In this document: piece after piece, positions 1 through 6,283 of the stretch
Position numbering within the stretch: position 1 is the stretch's first letter
Layout of the letters: each line of letters begins with the position of its first letter
Assembly: GCA_005884825.1 (NCBI GenBank)
Contig: VAZT01000169.1
Location: 1-13,174, forward strand
Length of the DNA stretch: 13,174 nucleotides
Source of the DNA: Alphaproteobacteria bacterium
GTDB taxonomy: Bacteria; Pseudomonadota; Alphaproteobacteria; ATCC43930; CGMCC-115725
Reading direction: 5' to 3'
Notes under the pieces: generated by a model
Seen by the model: only the letters and a program-made list of their open reading frames with translations
Database searches by the model: none
What the model was told of the DNA's origin: nothing
Program-made: the position numbers and the translations under genes

Positions 1-38
1 CGCTGCCGGGCGAGTTGCTCCGCCATCTTCCGTCGCCG

Positions 39-67
39 TTGACAGTTCTTGCCGCGGCCGATACCAC
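39..67 (+). promoter_or_regulatory. Weak candidate promoter ahead of the ABC cassette
   Basis: A perfect TTGACA hexamer sits at 39-44. At a 17-bp spacing the -10 position is TACCAC (62-67), which matches the sigma-70 consensus at only three of six positions, so this is a weak call. The stretch 1-123 holds no coding region I can recognise. Three short open frames run in from the left edge and stop at 40-42, 137-139 and 147-149, and none resembles the C-terminus of an ABC permease. The cassette could therefore have its own promoter here, or be read through from upstream permease genes outside the window. Confidence 0.2.
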
Positions 68-106
68 AGCGCACCCAACAAGAATACGATCCCTCGCGGA
101 ACGTAC

Positions 107-113
107 GGGAGGA
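107..113 (+). promoter_or_regulatory. Shine-Dalgarno site that fixes the DppD-type ATPase start
   Basis: GGGAGGA at 107-113 lies 10 nt before the TTG at 124. The reading frame stays open upstream to a TTG at 49, but the extra 25 residues are not ABC-like and the family homology begins at PPLLEVSDL. The TTG at 124 is therefore the better start. Confidence 0.6.
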
Positions 114-123
114 CGCGGGTGTT

Positions 124-1161
124 TTGCCGCCACTCTTAGAAGTCAGTGACCTGCATACCGAGTTTCGCACCGGGGCCGGTGTCGTGCCCGCGGTCGATGG
201 GATTTCGTACACCGTCGAGCGCGGCGAGACGGTCGCGATTGTCGGCGAAAGCGGGTCGGGCAAGACCGCCGGGGCGCTCTCGATCCTCCGCCTGATCCCC
301 GATCCACCCGGGCGCATCACCCGAGGTGAGATCCTGTTTGCCGGGCGCGATCTGCTGCGGCTTTCGGACGAGGAAATCCGTCAAGTCCGCGGCGCTGATA
401 TCGGCATGATCTTCCAGGAGCCGATGACCTCGCTGAACCCGGTATTGACGATTGGCCGGCAGATCACCGAGACACTTGAGCAGCATCGCGGGGCCGATCG
501 CGCCGCGGCCGAAAAGCGCGCCGTCGAGCTGTTGAGCATGGTCGGCATCGCTGATCCGGCGCGGCGCCTCAGGCAATATCCGCATCAGCTGTCGGGCGGT
601 ATGCGACAGCGTGTCATGATCGCGATCGCGTTGGCTTGCGATCCAAAGCTGATCATCGCCGACGAGCCGACGACGGCGCTCGACGTGACGATCCAGGCGC
701 AGATCCTCGAGCTGATGAAGCAGCTGACGCACCGGCTCGGGGTGGCGCTGATCATCATCACCCACAACCTCGGCGTCGTCGCGCGCTACGCCAACCGGGT
801 CAACGTCATGTACGCCGGCCGCATCGTCGAGAGCGGCCCCGCCGCGCAGATCTACCACGATCCGCGGCATCCCTATACGATGGCGCTGCTGCGTTCGGTG
901 CCGCGCCTGGATCGTCCGCGGCAGGCGCGCCTCGATCCGGTCGAAGGACAGCCGCCCGACCTGACCCGGCTCGACGCCGGCTGCTCGTTTCGGCCGCGCT
1001 GCCGGTTTGCCGTCCAGGCCTGCGCCGCGTCGCGGCCGGCGCTGCAACGCGCCGGCGAAGGTGCGCACTTGGCGGCATGCTTCCGAAGCGGCGAGATCGC
1101 GGCCGGGAACACGCAGCAGACGAGGCAACTTGTGTCAGCGAGCGGCGCTGCCGCTTCCTGA
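124..1161 (+). CDS. dppD: Peptide ABC transporter ATPase, DppD/OppD type
   Basis: This is the first of the two nucleotide-binding subunits of a peptide/nickel-class ABC importer. It hydrolyses ATP at the cytoplasmic face of the inner membrane. From the TTG at 124 it is 345 aa, the usual size for the family. Visible motifs are Walker A GESGSGKT (about 41-48), Q-loop FQEPMTSLNP (Gln about 98), signature LSGGMRQ (about 156-162), Walker B LIIADEP (about 176-182) and the H-loop His about 214. The C-terminal oligopeptide/dipeptide transporter extension carries four cysteines (about 287, 293, 300 and 319), the pattern that binds a 4Fe-4S cluster in DppD-family proteins. SBP1 begins 25 nt after the stop, so the two are probably co-transcribed. 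The substrate cannot be read from the sequence; peptides, opines or nickel are all possible for this family. The partner permeases are not in the window. Confidence 0.93.
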   Translation: MPPLLEVSDLHTEFRTGAGVVPAVDGISYTVERGETVAIVGESGSGKTAGALSILRLIPDPPGRITRGEILFAGRDLLRLSDEEIRQVRGADIGMIFQEPMTSLNPVLTIGRQITETLEQHRGADRAAAEKRAVELLSMVGIADPARRLRQYPHQLSGGMRQRVMIAIALACDPKLIIADEPTTALDVTIQAQILELMKQLTHRLGVALIIITHNLGVVARYANRVNVMYAGRIVESGPAAQIYHDPRHPYTMALLRSVPRLDRPRQARLDPVEGQPPDLTRLDAGCSFRPRCRFAVQACAASRPALQRAGEGAHLAACFRSGEIAAGNTQQTRQLVSASGAAAS

Positions 1162-1186
1162 TCAAACTAGCGACCGAGAGGCACAG

Positions 1187-2800
1187 ATGAAATTCGATGC
1201 ACGGTGGTTGGTGGCGGGTGCGGCCGTCGTCACGCTCGGTACCGTGGCACTGGCAGCCGCGCCGAATGATGAAGAGGCGCCCGCCAAGCGCGGCGGGGTA
1301 TTGACCTATACGATCCCGGCCGACGCGCCGCCGAGCTTTGACGGGCACCGCGAACAGACGTTCGCGACCTTGCATTCGGCGGCGCCCTTCTACAGCGTGC
1401 TGATCCACATAGATCCGGAGAACCCTTCCTCGACGACCGATTTCGTGTGCGATCTGTGCACGGCGATGCCGAAGCCGACGGACGCCGGCAAGACGTACAC
1501 CTTCAAGATCCGCGACGGCGTCAAATTCCACGATGGCTCGCCCTTGACTGCCGGCGATATCGCCAAGAGCTGGGATACGATCATCCATCCCCCGAAGGGG
1601 ATGCTGAGCCCGCGCGAGAGCTGGTACGAAATGGTCGACACGGTGGAGGCGCCGGATCCTTCGACCGTTGTCTTCCACCTCAAATTCGCGACCGACGCGT
1701 TTCTGCCGGCGCTCGCCGACCCATTCGCCTTCATCTACAAGAAAGAAATACTCGATAACGACCCGCGCTGGTACGAGAAGAACATCCTCGGTTCCGGCCC
1801 CTTCAAATTCACCGAATACGAGACCGGGCAGTCGATCAGCGGCGTACGCAATCCCGATTACTATCGCAAAGGACTGCCTTATCTCGACGGCTTCAAGGCG
1901 ATCTATGCCGACAAGCAGGCGGTAAGGCTCGATGCGATACGCGCCGACCGCGCGGCGATCGAGTTCCGCGGCTTCCCGCCGGCCGCGCGCGACGAGCTCG
2001 TCAAGGCATTGGGCGACAAAATTACCGTGCAGGAGAGCGACTGGAATTGCGGCAGTCTGGTAACGCCGAACCACAAGAAAAAGCCGTTCGACGATCCCCG
2101 CGTCCGCCGTGCGCTGTCCCTCGCGATCGATCGCTGGCACGGCGCGCCGGCATTGTCGAAGATCGCCAATGTGCGCACTGTCGGCGGCATCGTGTTCCCT
2201 GGGTCGCCGTTGGCAGCGACGAAAGAAGAGCTGCAGCAAATTGCCGGGTTCTGGCCCGATATAGAGAAATCGCGGGCGGAGGCGAAGCGGCTGCTGAAAG
2301 AGGCGGGCGCCGAGGGGCTGTCGTTCGAGCTTTTGAACCGCACCGTCGATCAGCCTTACAAATATGTCGGCACCTGGCTCGTTGATGAATGGAGCAAAAT
2401 CGGGCTTCACGTGACGCAGCGGGTCATGCCCACCGGCCCGGAACTGGAGGCATTGCGCACCGGCAATTTCGAGGTCGCGTCGATCGCCAATTGCCGCGGG
2501 GTGCCCAACCCGCTGCTGGACGTGCAGACCTATCTGCCGAATTTTGCCGGGGCCTACGGCTATTACGACGATGATGACGAACTTGCCCTCTATGAGAAGA
2601 TGCTGCGCGAGACCGATTTCGACAAGCAGCGCGCCTTGATGCGCCAGTTCGAGAAATATGTCGTCGATGATCAGGCGCACCAGATCTGGATAGTATGGTG
2701 GAACCGGATCATTCCCCACCGCTCTTATGTCAAAGGCTGGAAAATCAGTCCGAGTCATTACGTCAACCAGAACCTTGAAACGGTGTGGCTCGACAAATAA
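1187..2800 (+). CDS. Periplasmic solute-binding protein SBP1 (family 5, DppA/OppA-like)
   Basis: This is a 537-aa extracytoplasmic receptor that should deliver its ligand to the permease of the flanking ABC importer. The ATG at 1187 follows GAGAGG (1176-1181) by 5 nt. It starts a Sec signal peptide (MKFDARWLVAG..., cleavage near ALAA about 21-24). The mature chain carries family-5 landmarks: GGVLTY (36-41), KIRDGVKFHDGSPLTA (about 107-122), GSGPFKF (202-208) and the RRALSLAIDR helix (about 308-317). It has four cysteines: 88 and 91 in VCDLC, plus 288 and 436. It differs from the other three copies in having TGPEL (416-420) where they have TGPWF. The variable residue in the C-terminal WWxR motif is Asn. 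The family assignment is firm; the ligand is unknown. Confidence 0.93.
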   Translation: MKFDARWLVAGAAVVTLGTVALAAAPNDEEAPAKRGGVLTYTIPADAPPSFDGHREQTFATLHSAAPFYSVLIHIDPENPSSTTDFVCDLCTAMPKPTDAGKTYTFKIRDGVKFHDGSPLTAGDIAKSWDTIIHPPKGMLSPRESWYEMVDTVEAPDPSTVVFHLKFATDAFLPALADPFAFIYKKEILDNDPRWYEKNILGSGPFKFTEYETGQSISGVRNPDYYRKGLPYLDGFKAIYADKQAVRLDAIRADRAAIEFRGFPPAARDELVKALGDKITVQESDWNCGSLVTPNHKKKPFDDPRVRRALSLAIDRWHGAPALSKIANVRTVGGIVFPGSPLAATKEELQQIAGFWPDIEKSRAEAKRLLKEAGAEGLSFELLNRTVDQPYKYVGTWLVDEWSKIGLHVTQRVMPTGPELEALRTGNFEVASIANCRGVPNPLLDVQTYLPNFAGAYGYYDDDDELALYEKMLRETDFDKQRALMRQFEKYVVDDQAHQIWIVWWNRIIPHRSYVKGWKISPSHYVNQNLETVWLDK

Positions 2801-2826
2801 CAAAGCTATGAACGGGATGCTTTACT

Positions 2827-2833
2827 GGGAGAA
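2827..2833 (+). promoter_or_regulatory. Ribosome-binding site for SBP2 (GTG start)
   Basis: GGGAGAA at 2827-2833 lies 6 nt before the GTG at 2840. It is the only good Shine-Dalgarno sequence between the SBP1 stop and the mature SBP2 sequence. SBP2 is in the same frame as SBP1, separated by one TAA, and the stretch between them has no ATG, GTG or TTG in that frame before 2840. Confidence 0.6.
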
Positions 2834-2839
2834 ATTGCT

Positions 2840-4441
2840 GTGGAGGCACAATTAACGATTCTGGCGGCGGGCTTCAGCGCCCTTTTGATCGGGGCGCCCC
2901 TTGCCGCACCGGCAGAGGAAACCCCGAAAAGCGGCGGTACGCTCAATTACGTGATCCCGGCCGACGCGCCACCCAGCTTCGATGCGCACCGCGAGACCAC
3001 GTTCGCGACGATCCATTCGGCGGCGCCGTTCTACAGCGTGCTGATCCGCGTCGATCCGAACAATCCGGGCTCCACCACCGACTTCGTGTGCGATCTGTGC
3101 ACGGCAATGCCGCAGCCGACCGATAACGGCAAGACCTACGCCTTCAAGATTCGCAGCGGCGTCAAATTCCATGACGGCTCGCCGCTGACAGCCGCCGACG
3201 TAGCTGCGAGCTGGGAGCACATCATTCACCCGCCCGAGGGCGTGCTGAGTCCGCGTGAAAGCCATTATGTGATGGTCGACACAGTCGAGGCGCCCGATCC
3301 GAAGACCGTGGTCTTCAACTTGAAGTTTGCTACGAGCGCGTTCCTGCCGGCGCTCGCCGACCCGTATAGCTGGATCTACAAGAAGGAGATCCTCGACAAA
3401 GATCCGCGCTGGTACGAAAAGAACATCCTCGGCTCGGGCCCGTTCAAATTCGCCAGCTACGAGATCGGTCAATCGATCAAGGGAGTGAAAAACTCCGACT
3501 ATTACCATGAGGGGTTACCCTTCCTCGACGGCTTCACCGCGATCTACGCGCCGAAGCAGGCGGTGAGGATCGACGCGATCCGCAGCGACCGTGCCGCCAT
3601 CGAGTTCCGCGGGTTTCCGCCATCGGTGCGCGACGAGCTCGTCGGCGCGCTCGGTGACAAGATCACGGTTCAGCAAAGCGACTGGAACTGCGGCAGCTTC
3701 GTGGAGCCCAACCACAAGAGAAAGCCGTTCGACGACGCTCGAGTGCGCCGGGCGCTGACCTTGGCGATCGACCGATGGGATGGCGCACCGCAGCTCGCCA
3801 AGATCGCCAATGTGCACACCGTCGGCGGCATTGTCTTCCCGGGCTCGCCGTTGGCGGCGACCAAAGAGGAACTGCAGCATCTGGCCGGGTTCTCTCCCGA
3901 CATCGACCAATCGCGGGCCGAGGCGAAGCGGCTGTTGAAGGAGGCCGGGGCCGAGGGGCTCAGCTTCGAGCTTTTGAACCGCAATGTCGACCAGCCCTAC
4001 AAGTACAACGGCACCTGGGTCATCGACGAATGGAGCAAGATCGGCCTGCACGCCACGCAGCGCGTGGTACCCACCGGCCCATGGTTCGACGCTATGCGGC
4101 AAGGCAATTTCGATGTCGTCCTGGCCGGCAATTGCCAAAGCGTGGTCAACCCGCTGCTCGACGTGCAGCGGTATTTACCGAATTATGCCGCGAACTACGG
4201 ACAGTTCGAGGACGAGCAGGGGCTGGCTCTCTACGACAGGATGCTGCACGAGACGGACTTCACGAAGCAGCGCGCGCTGATGCGCGATTTCGAGAAACGT
4301 GTGCTCGATGATCAGGCGCACGAGATCTTTCTGCTGTGGTGGTACCGGATGGTGCCGTACCGATCTTATGTTAAGGGCTGGAAGATCAGCCCCAGCCATT
4401 ACCTGAACCAGGACTTGGCGACCGTATGGTTGGACAAATAA
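2840..4441 (+). CDS. Periplasmic solute-binding protein SBP2 (family 5, DppA/OppA-like)
   Basis: This is the second receptor of the tandem set, 533 aa from the GTG at 2840. It shows the same landmarks as its neighbours: GGTLNY (32-37), KIRSGVKFHDGSPLTA (about 103-118), GSGPFKF (198-204) and RRALTLAIDR (about 303-312). It has the full four-cysteine set (84, 87, 284 and 432). It carries the common TGPWF motif (412-416), and the WWxR position is Tyr. The leader MEAQLTILAAGFSALLIGAP... has a hydrophobic core and an AxA-like cleavage region but no positively charged residue before the core, which is odd for a Sec signal. An overlapping out-of-frame mini-ORF at 2808-2855 may bear on this. The gene lies 39 nt after SBP1 and is probably on the same transcript. 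The ligand is unknown. Confidence 0.92.
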   Translation: MEAQLTILAAGFSALLIGAPLAAPAEETPKSGGTLNYVIPADAPPSFDAHRETTFATIHSAAPFYSVLIRVDPNNPGSTTDFVCDLCTAMPQPTDNGKTYAFKIRSGVKFHDGSPLTAADVAASWEHIIHPPEGVLSPRESHYVMVDTVEAPDPKTVVFNLKFATSAFLPALADPYSWIYKKEILDKDPRWYEKNILGSGPFKFASYEIGQSIKGVKNSDYYHEGLPFLDGFTAIYAPKQAVRIDAIRSDRAAIEFRGFPPSVRDELVGALGDKITVQQSDWNCGSFVEPNHKRKPFDDARVRRALTLAIDRWDGAPQLAKIANVHTVGGIVFPGSPLAATKEELQHLAGFSPDIDQSRAEAKRLLKEAGAEGLSFELLNRNVDQPYKYNGTWVIDEWSKIGLHATQRVVPTGPWFDAMRQGNFDVVLAGNCQSVVNPLLDVQRYLPNYAANYGQFEDEQGLALYDRMLHETDFTKQRALMRDFEKRVLDDQAHEIFLLWWYRMVPYRSYVKGWKISPSHYLNQDLATVWLDK

Positions 4442-4450
4442 GCGGGCATC

Positions 4451-4553
4451 GTCACCGCCGCGGAAGCGGGCGTCCAGGGCCTGGCCCTGGCTGGAACAGG
4501 GGGACCAGCGCGGCGGCCACGCGGCTCTGGATTCCCGCTTTCGCGGGAATGAC
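4451..4553 (+). repeat. Palindromic intergenic repeat with terminal inverted repeats (103 bp)
   Basis: The left end (4451-4477) and right end (4527-4553) are imperfect inverted repeats of 27 bp, matching at 21 positions by eye, and both end in GTCA/TGAC. Inside are two perfect hairpins: 4531-4550 (arms ATTCCCGC/GCGGGAAT, 4-nt loop) and 4474-4490 (arms CCAGGGCC/GGCCCTGG, 1-nt centre). Read as protein on the + strand, its right end gives IPAFAGMT, the telltale peptide of a repeat class scattered between genes of many Proteobacteria. It encodes nothing and looks like a non-autonomous MITE-like element. It sits between SBP2 and SBP3, 9 nt after the SBP2 stop, and reaches into the SBP3 start region. 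Confidence 0.85.
4545..4548 (+). promoter_or_regulatory. Shine-Dalgarno-like GGGA supplied by the repeat, for SBP3
   Basis: GGGA at 4545-4548 lies in the right arm of the 4531-4550 hairpin, 6 nt before the ATG at 4555. In the folded hairpin it would be paired, so initiation at SBP3 could depend on melting or on ribosomes arriving from upstream. This is an inference from position only. Confidence 0.4.
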
Positions 4554-6144
4554 GATGTTGAGGGCGCTCCGCGTGCTGCTCGGCACAGCGGCGCTTGCGC
4601 CGGCTTTGGCCGATGAGGAGCCGAAATATGGCGACAGCCTCACCTACATGATCCCCGCGGATGCGCCGCCAAGTTTCGACGGTCATCGCGAGAGCACCTA
4701 TGCAACGGTGCATTCGGTCGCACCGTTCTACAGCGTGCTGATCCGGGTCGACCCGGAGAACCCGGCGGACATCACGCATTTCGTCTGCGATCTCTGCACG
4801 GAGATGCCGCAGCCTGCTGACGATGGCAGAACCTACGCGTTCAAGATCCGTCGGGACGTCAAATTCCACGACGGCTCGCCACTCACCGCTGCCGACATTG
4901 CCGCCAGCTACAACAAGATCATTTTTCCGGCGAATGGCGAGCTGAGCGCACGGTCCAGTAATTATCTGATGGTGGACAAAGTCGAGGCCCCCGACCCGGA
5001 GACCGTCGTCTTCCACCTCAAATTCGCGACCAGCGCGTTTCTGCCGGCTCTCGCCGACCCGTTCAACTTCATCTACAAGAAGGATATCCTCGATCGGGAT
5101 CCGCGCTGGTACGAGAAGAACATTGTCGGTTCCGGCCCCTTCAAGTTTGTCGATCATCAGGTCGGCCAGTCCATAAAGGGCGAAAAATTCCGCGACTACT
5201 ACCATAAAGGGCGGCCCTATCTCGACGGCTTCACCGGTATTTACGCCGATAAACAGGCGGTACGGGTCGAGGCGATCCGCAGCGACCGCGCCTCGATCGA
5301 GTTTCGCAGCCTGCCTCCCGCAGCGCGGGACGAGCTCGTCAAGGCGCTCGGCGACAAGATTACGGTGCAGGAGAGCGATTGGAACGTCGCCAGCGGCGTC
5401 ACCCCCAATCACAAGCGCAAGCCGTTCGACGACCCGCGTGTCCGCCGGGCATTGACCCTGGCGATCGACCGCTGGCACGGCGCGCCGGGGCTGTCGAAAG
5501 TAGCCATTGTCAAGACCGTCGGCGGGATCGTTTATCCCGGCTCGCCATTGGCAGCGAACCGGCAGGAGTTGGAACAGATCGCCGGGTTCTGGCCCGATAT
5601 CGAAAAATCACGCGCTGAAGCGCGGCGCTTATTGAAGGAAGCGGGAGCAGAGGGGCTCTCCTTCGAGCTCCTCAACCGCAATGTCGACCAACCCTTCAAA
5701 TACGTCGCGACCTGGCTAATTGACGAGTGGAGCAAGGTCGGATTGCACGTCAAGCAGCGCGTTTTGCCGACCGGACCCTGGTTCGAGGCGATGCGCAATG
5801 GCGATTTCGATGTCGTTCTCGAGGCGCCGGGCCACGGCATGGTCAATCCGCTGCTCGATGTGCAGAAGGCTTTGCCCGCATCAGTCGACAGCGAGAATTA
5901 CGGCAATTACGACGACGCGCAGGAGGTCGAGCTTTACGACAAAATGCTGCGCGAGACCGACCCGGCACAGCAGCGGGCCCTGATGCGCCAGTTCGAAAAA
6001 CTCGTGCTGGACGACCAGGCGCACATGATCTGGGTGTTGTGGTGGCACCGCATTGTGCCGTACCGGTCCTATGTGAAGGGCTTCAAGATAGCACCGACGC
6101 ACTTCATCAACCAAGACCTCGCAACAATTTGGCTCGACAGATAA
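4549..6144 (+). CDS. Periplasmic solute-binding protein SBP3, lacking the second cysteine pair
   Basis: This is the third receptor of the set, 531 aa from the ATG at 4549 or 529 aa from the ATG at 4555. The second has the better spacing to GGGA (4545-4548). The frame is open further upstream to 4426, but that extension only translates the palindromic repeat and the SBP2 tail, so I reject it. The signal peptide is short (MLRALRVLLGTAALAPALA, then DEEP). It has the same fold landmarks as its neighbours (GSGPFKF 194-200, RRALTLAIDR about 299-308, TGPWF 408-412), and the WWxR residue is His. It keeps the VCDLC pair (80 and 83). Val280 replaces the cysteine after DWN, and Gly428 replaces the cysteine of the NC-Q motif, so both partners of the presumed second disulfide are gone. 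The local sequence EAPGHGM also differs from AGNCQSV. The ligand is unknown. Confidence 0.92.
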   Translation: MTMLRALRVLLGTAALAPALADEEPKYGDSLTYMIPADAPPSFDGHRESTYATVHSVAPFYSVLIRVDPENPADITHFVCDLCTEMPQPADDGRTYAFKIRRDVKFHDGSPLTAADIAASYNKIIFPANGELSARSSNYLMVDKVEAPDPETVVFHLKFATSAFLPALADPFNFIYKKDILDRDPRWYEKNIVGSGPFKFVDHQVGQSIKGEKFRDYYHKGRPYLDGFTGIYADKQAVRVEAIRSDRASIEFRSLPPAARDELVKALGDKITVQESDWNVASGVTPNHKRKPFDDPRVRRALTLAIDRWHGAPGLSKVAIVKTVGGIVYPGSPLAANRQELEQIAGFWPDIEKSRAEARRLLKEAGAEGLSFELLNRNVDQPFKYVATWLIDEWSKVGLHVKQRVLPTGPWFEAMRNGDFDVVLEAPGHGMVNPLLDVQKALPASVDSENYGNYDDAQEVELYDKMLRETDPAQQRALMRQFEKLVLDDQAHMIWVLWWHRIVPYRSYVKGFKIAPTHFINQDLATIWLDR

Positions 6145-6185
6145 AATCGATGCGAAAACAAGCTGTAAATTTGAATGATATTACT

Positions 6186-6248
6186 CGTCATCCCGGCGCA
6201 GGCCGGGATCTATTCCCTCCGTGGGCACCGGCCTTCGCCGGTGTGACG
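6186..6248 (+). repeat. Palindromic intergenic repeat with terminal inverted repeats (63 bp)
   Basis: The ends 6186-6207 and 6227-6248 are inverted repeats matching at 18 of 22 positions by eye, with terminal CGTCA/TGACG. Each end folds on its own. One hairpin is 6190-6209 (arms ATCCCGGC/GCCGGGAT, loop GCAG); the other is 6226-6243 (arms CACCGGC/GCCGGTG, loop CTTC). It belongs to the same general class as the 4451-4553 element (its + strand reading includes APAFAGVT) but is shorter and differs in sequence. It fills much of the SBP3-SBP4 spacer (6145-6283). The rest of that spacer shows only the SBP4 ribosome-binding site. Confidence 0.83.
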
Positions 6249-6270
6249 AAACTGGGAGCGTCTGGGGCAC

Positions 6271-6276
6271 AGGGAG
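6271..6276 (+). promoter_or_regulatory. Ribosome-binding site that fixes the SBP4 TTG start
   Basis: AGGGAG at 6271-6276 lies 7 nt before the TTG at 6284, where a textbook signal peptide begins. The alternative in-frame GTG at 6221 is inside the palindromic repeat and has no signal-peptide logic. Confidence 0.75.
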
Positions 6277-6283
6277 TTGCAAC

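Noticed and set aside
49..123. TTG at 49 as the DppD-type ATPase start
   Set aside because: The added residues do not resemble the family, and the TTG at 124 has GGGAGGA at a suitable distance.
136..1128. A 330-codon minus-strand frame opposite the DppD-type ATPase
   Set aside because: The + strand carries all ABC ATPase motifs; the antisense product is Arg/Asp-rich with no domain.
806..2803. A 665-codon open frame on the minus strand opposite the ATPase end and SBP1
   Set aside because: It mirrors a clearly conserved receptor gene; its translation shows no recognisable domain and similar antisense frames appear opposite the other copies, as expected from high-GC codon use.
4426..4548. N-terminal extension of SBP3 back to an ATG at 4426
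   Set aside because: It overlaps the SBP2 end and translates the palindromic repeat (IPAFAGMT), then runs into a normal signal peptide that starts at 4549/4555.
4451..6248. The two repeats as a CRISPR array or as intrinsic terminators
   Set aside because: There are only two dissimilar units 1.7 kb apart with no spacers, and the hairpins are not followed by T-tracts; the downstream genes appear to be in the same operon.
6221..6283. GTG at 6221 as the SBP4 start
   Set aside because: It lies in the second palindromic repeat; the TTG at 6284 has a good ribosome-binding site and begins a typical signal peptide.
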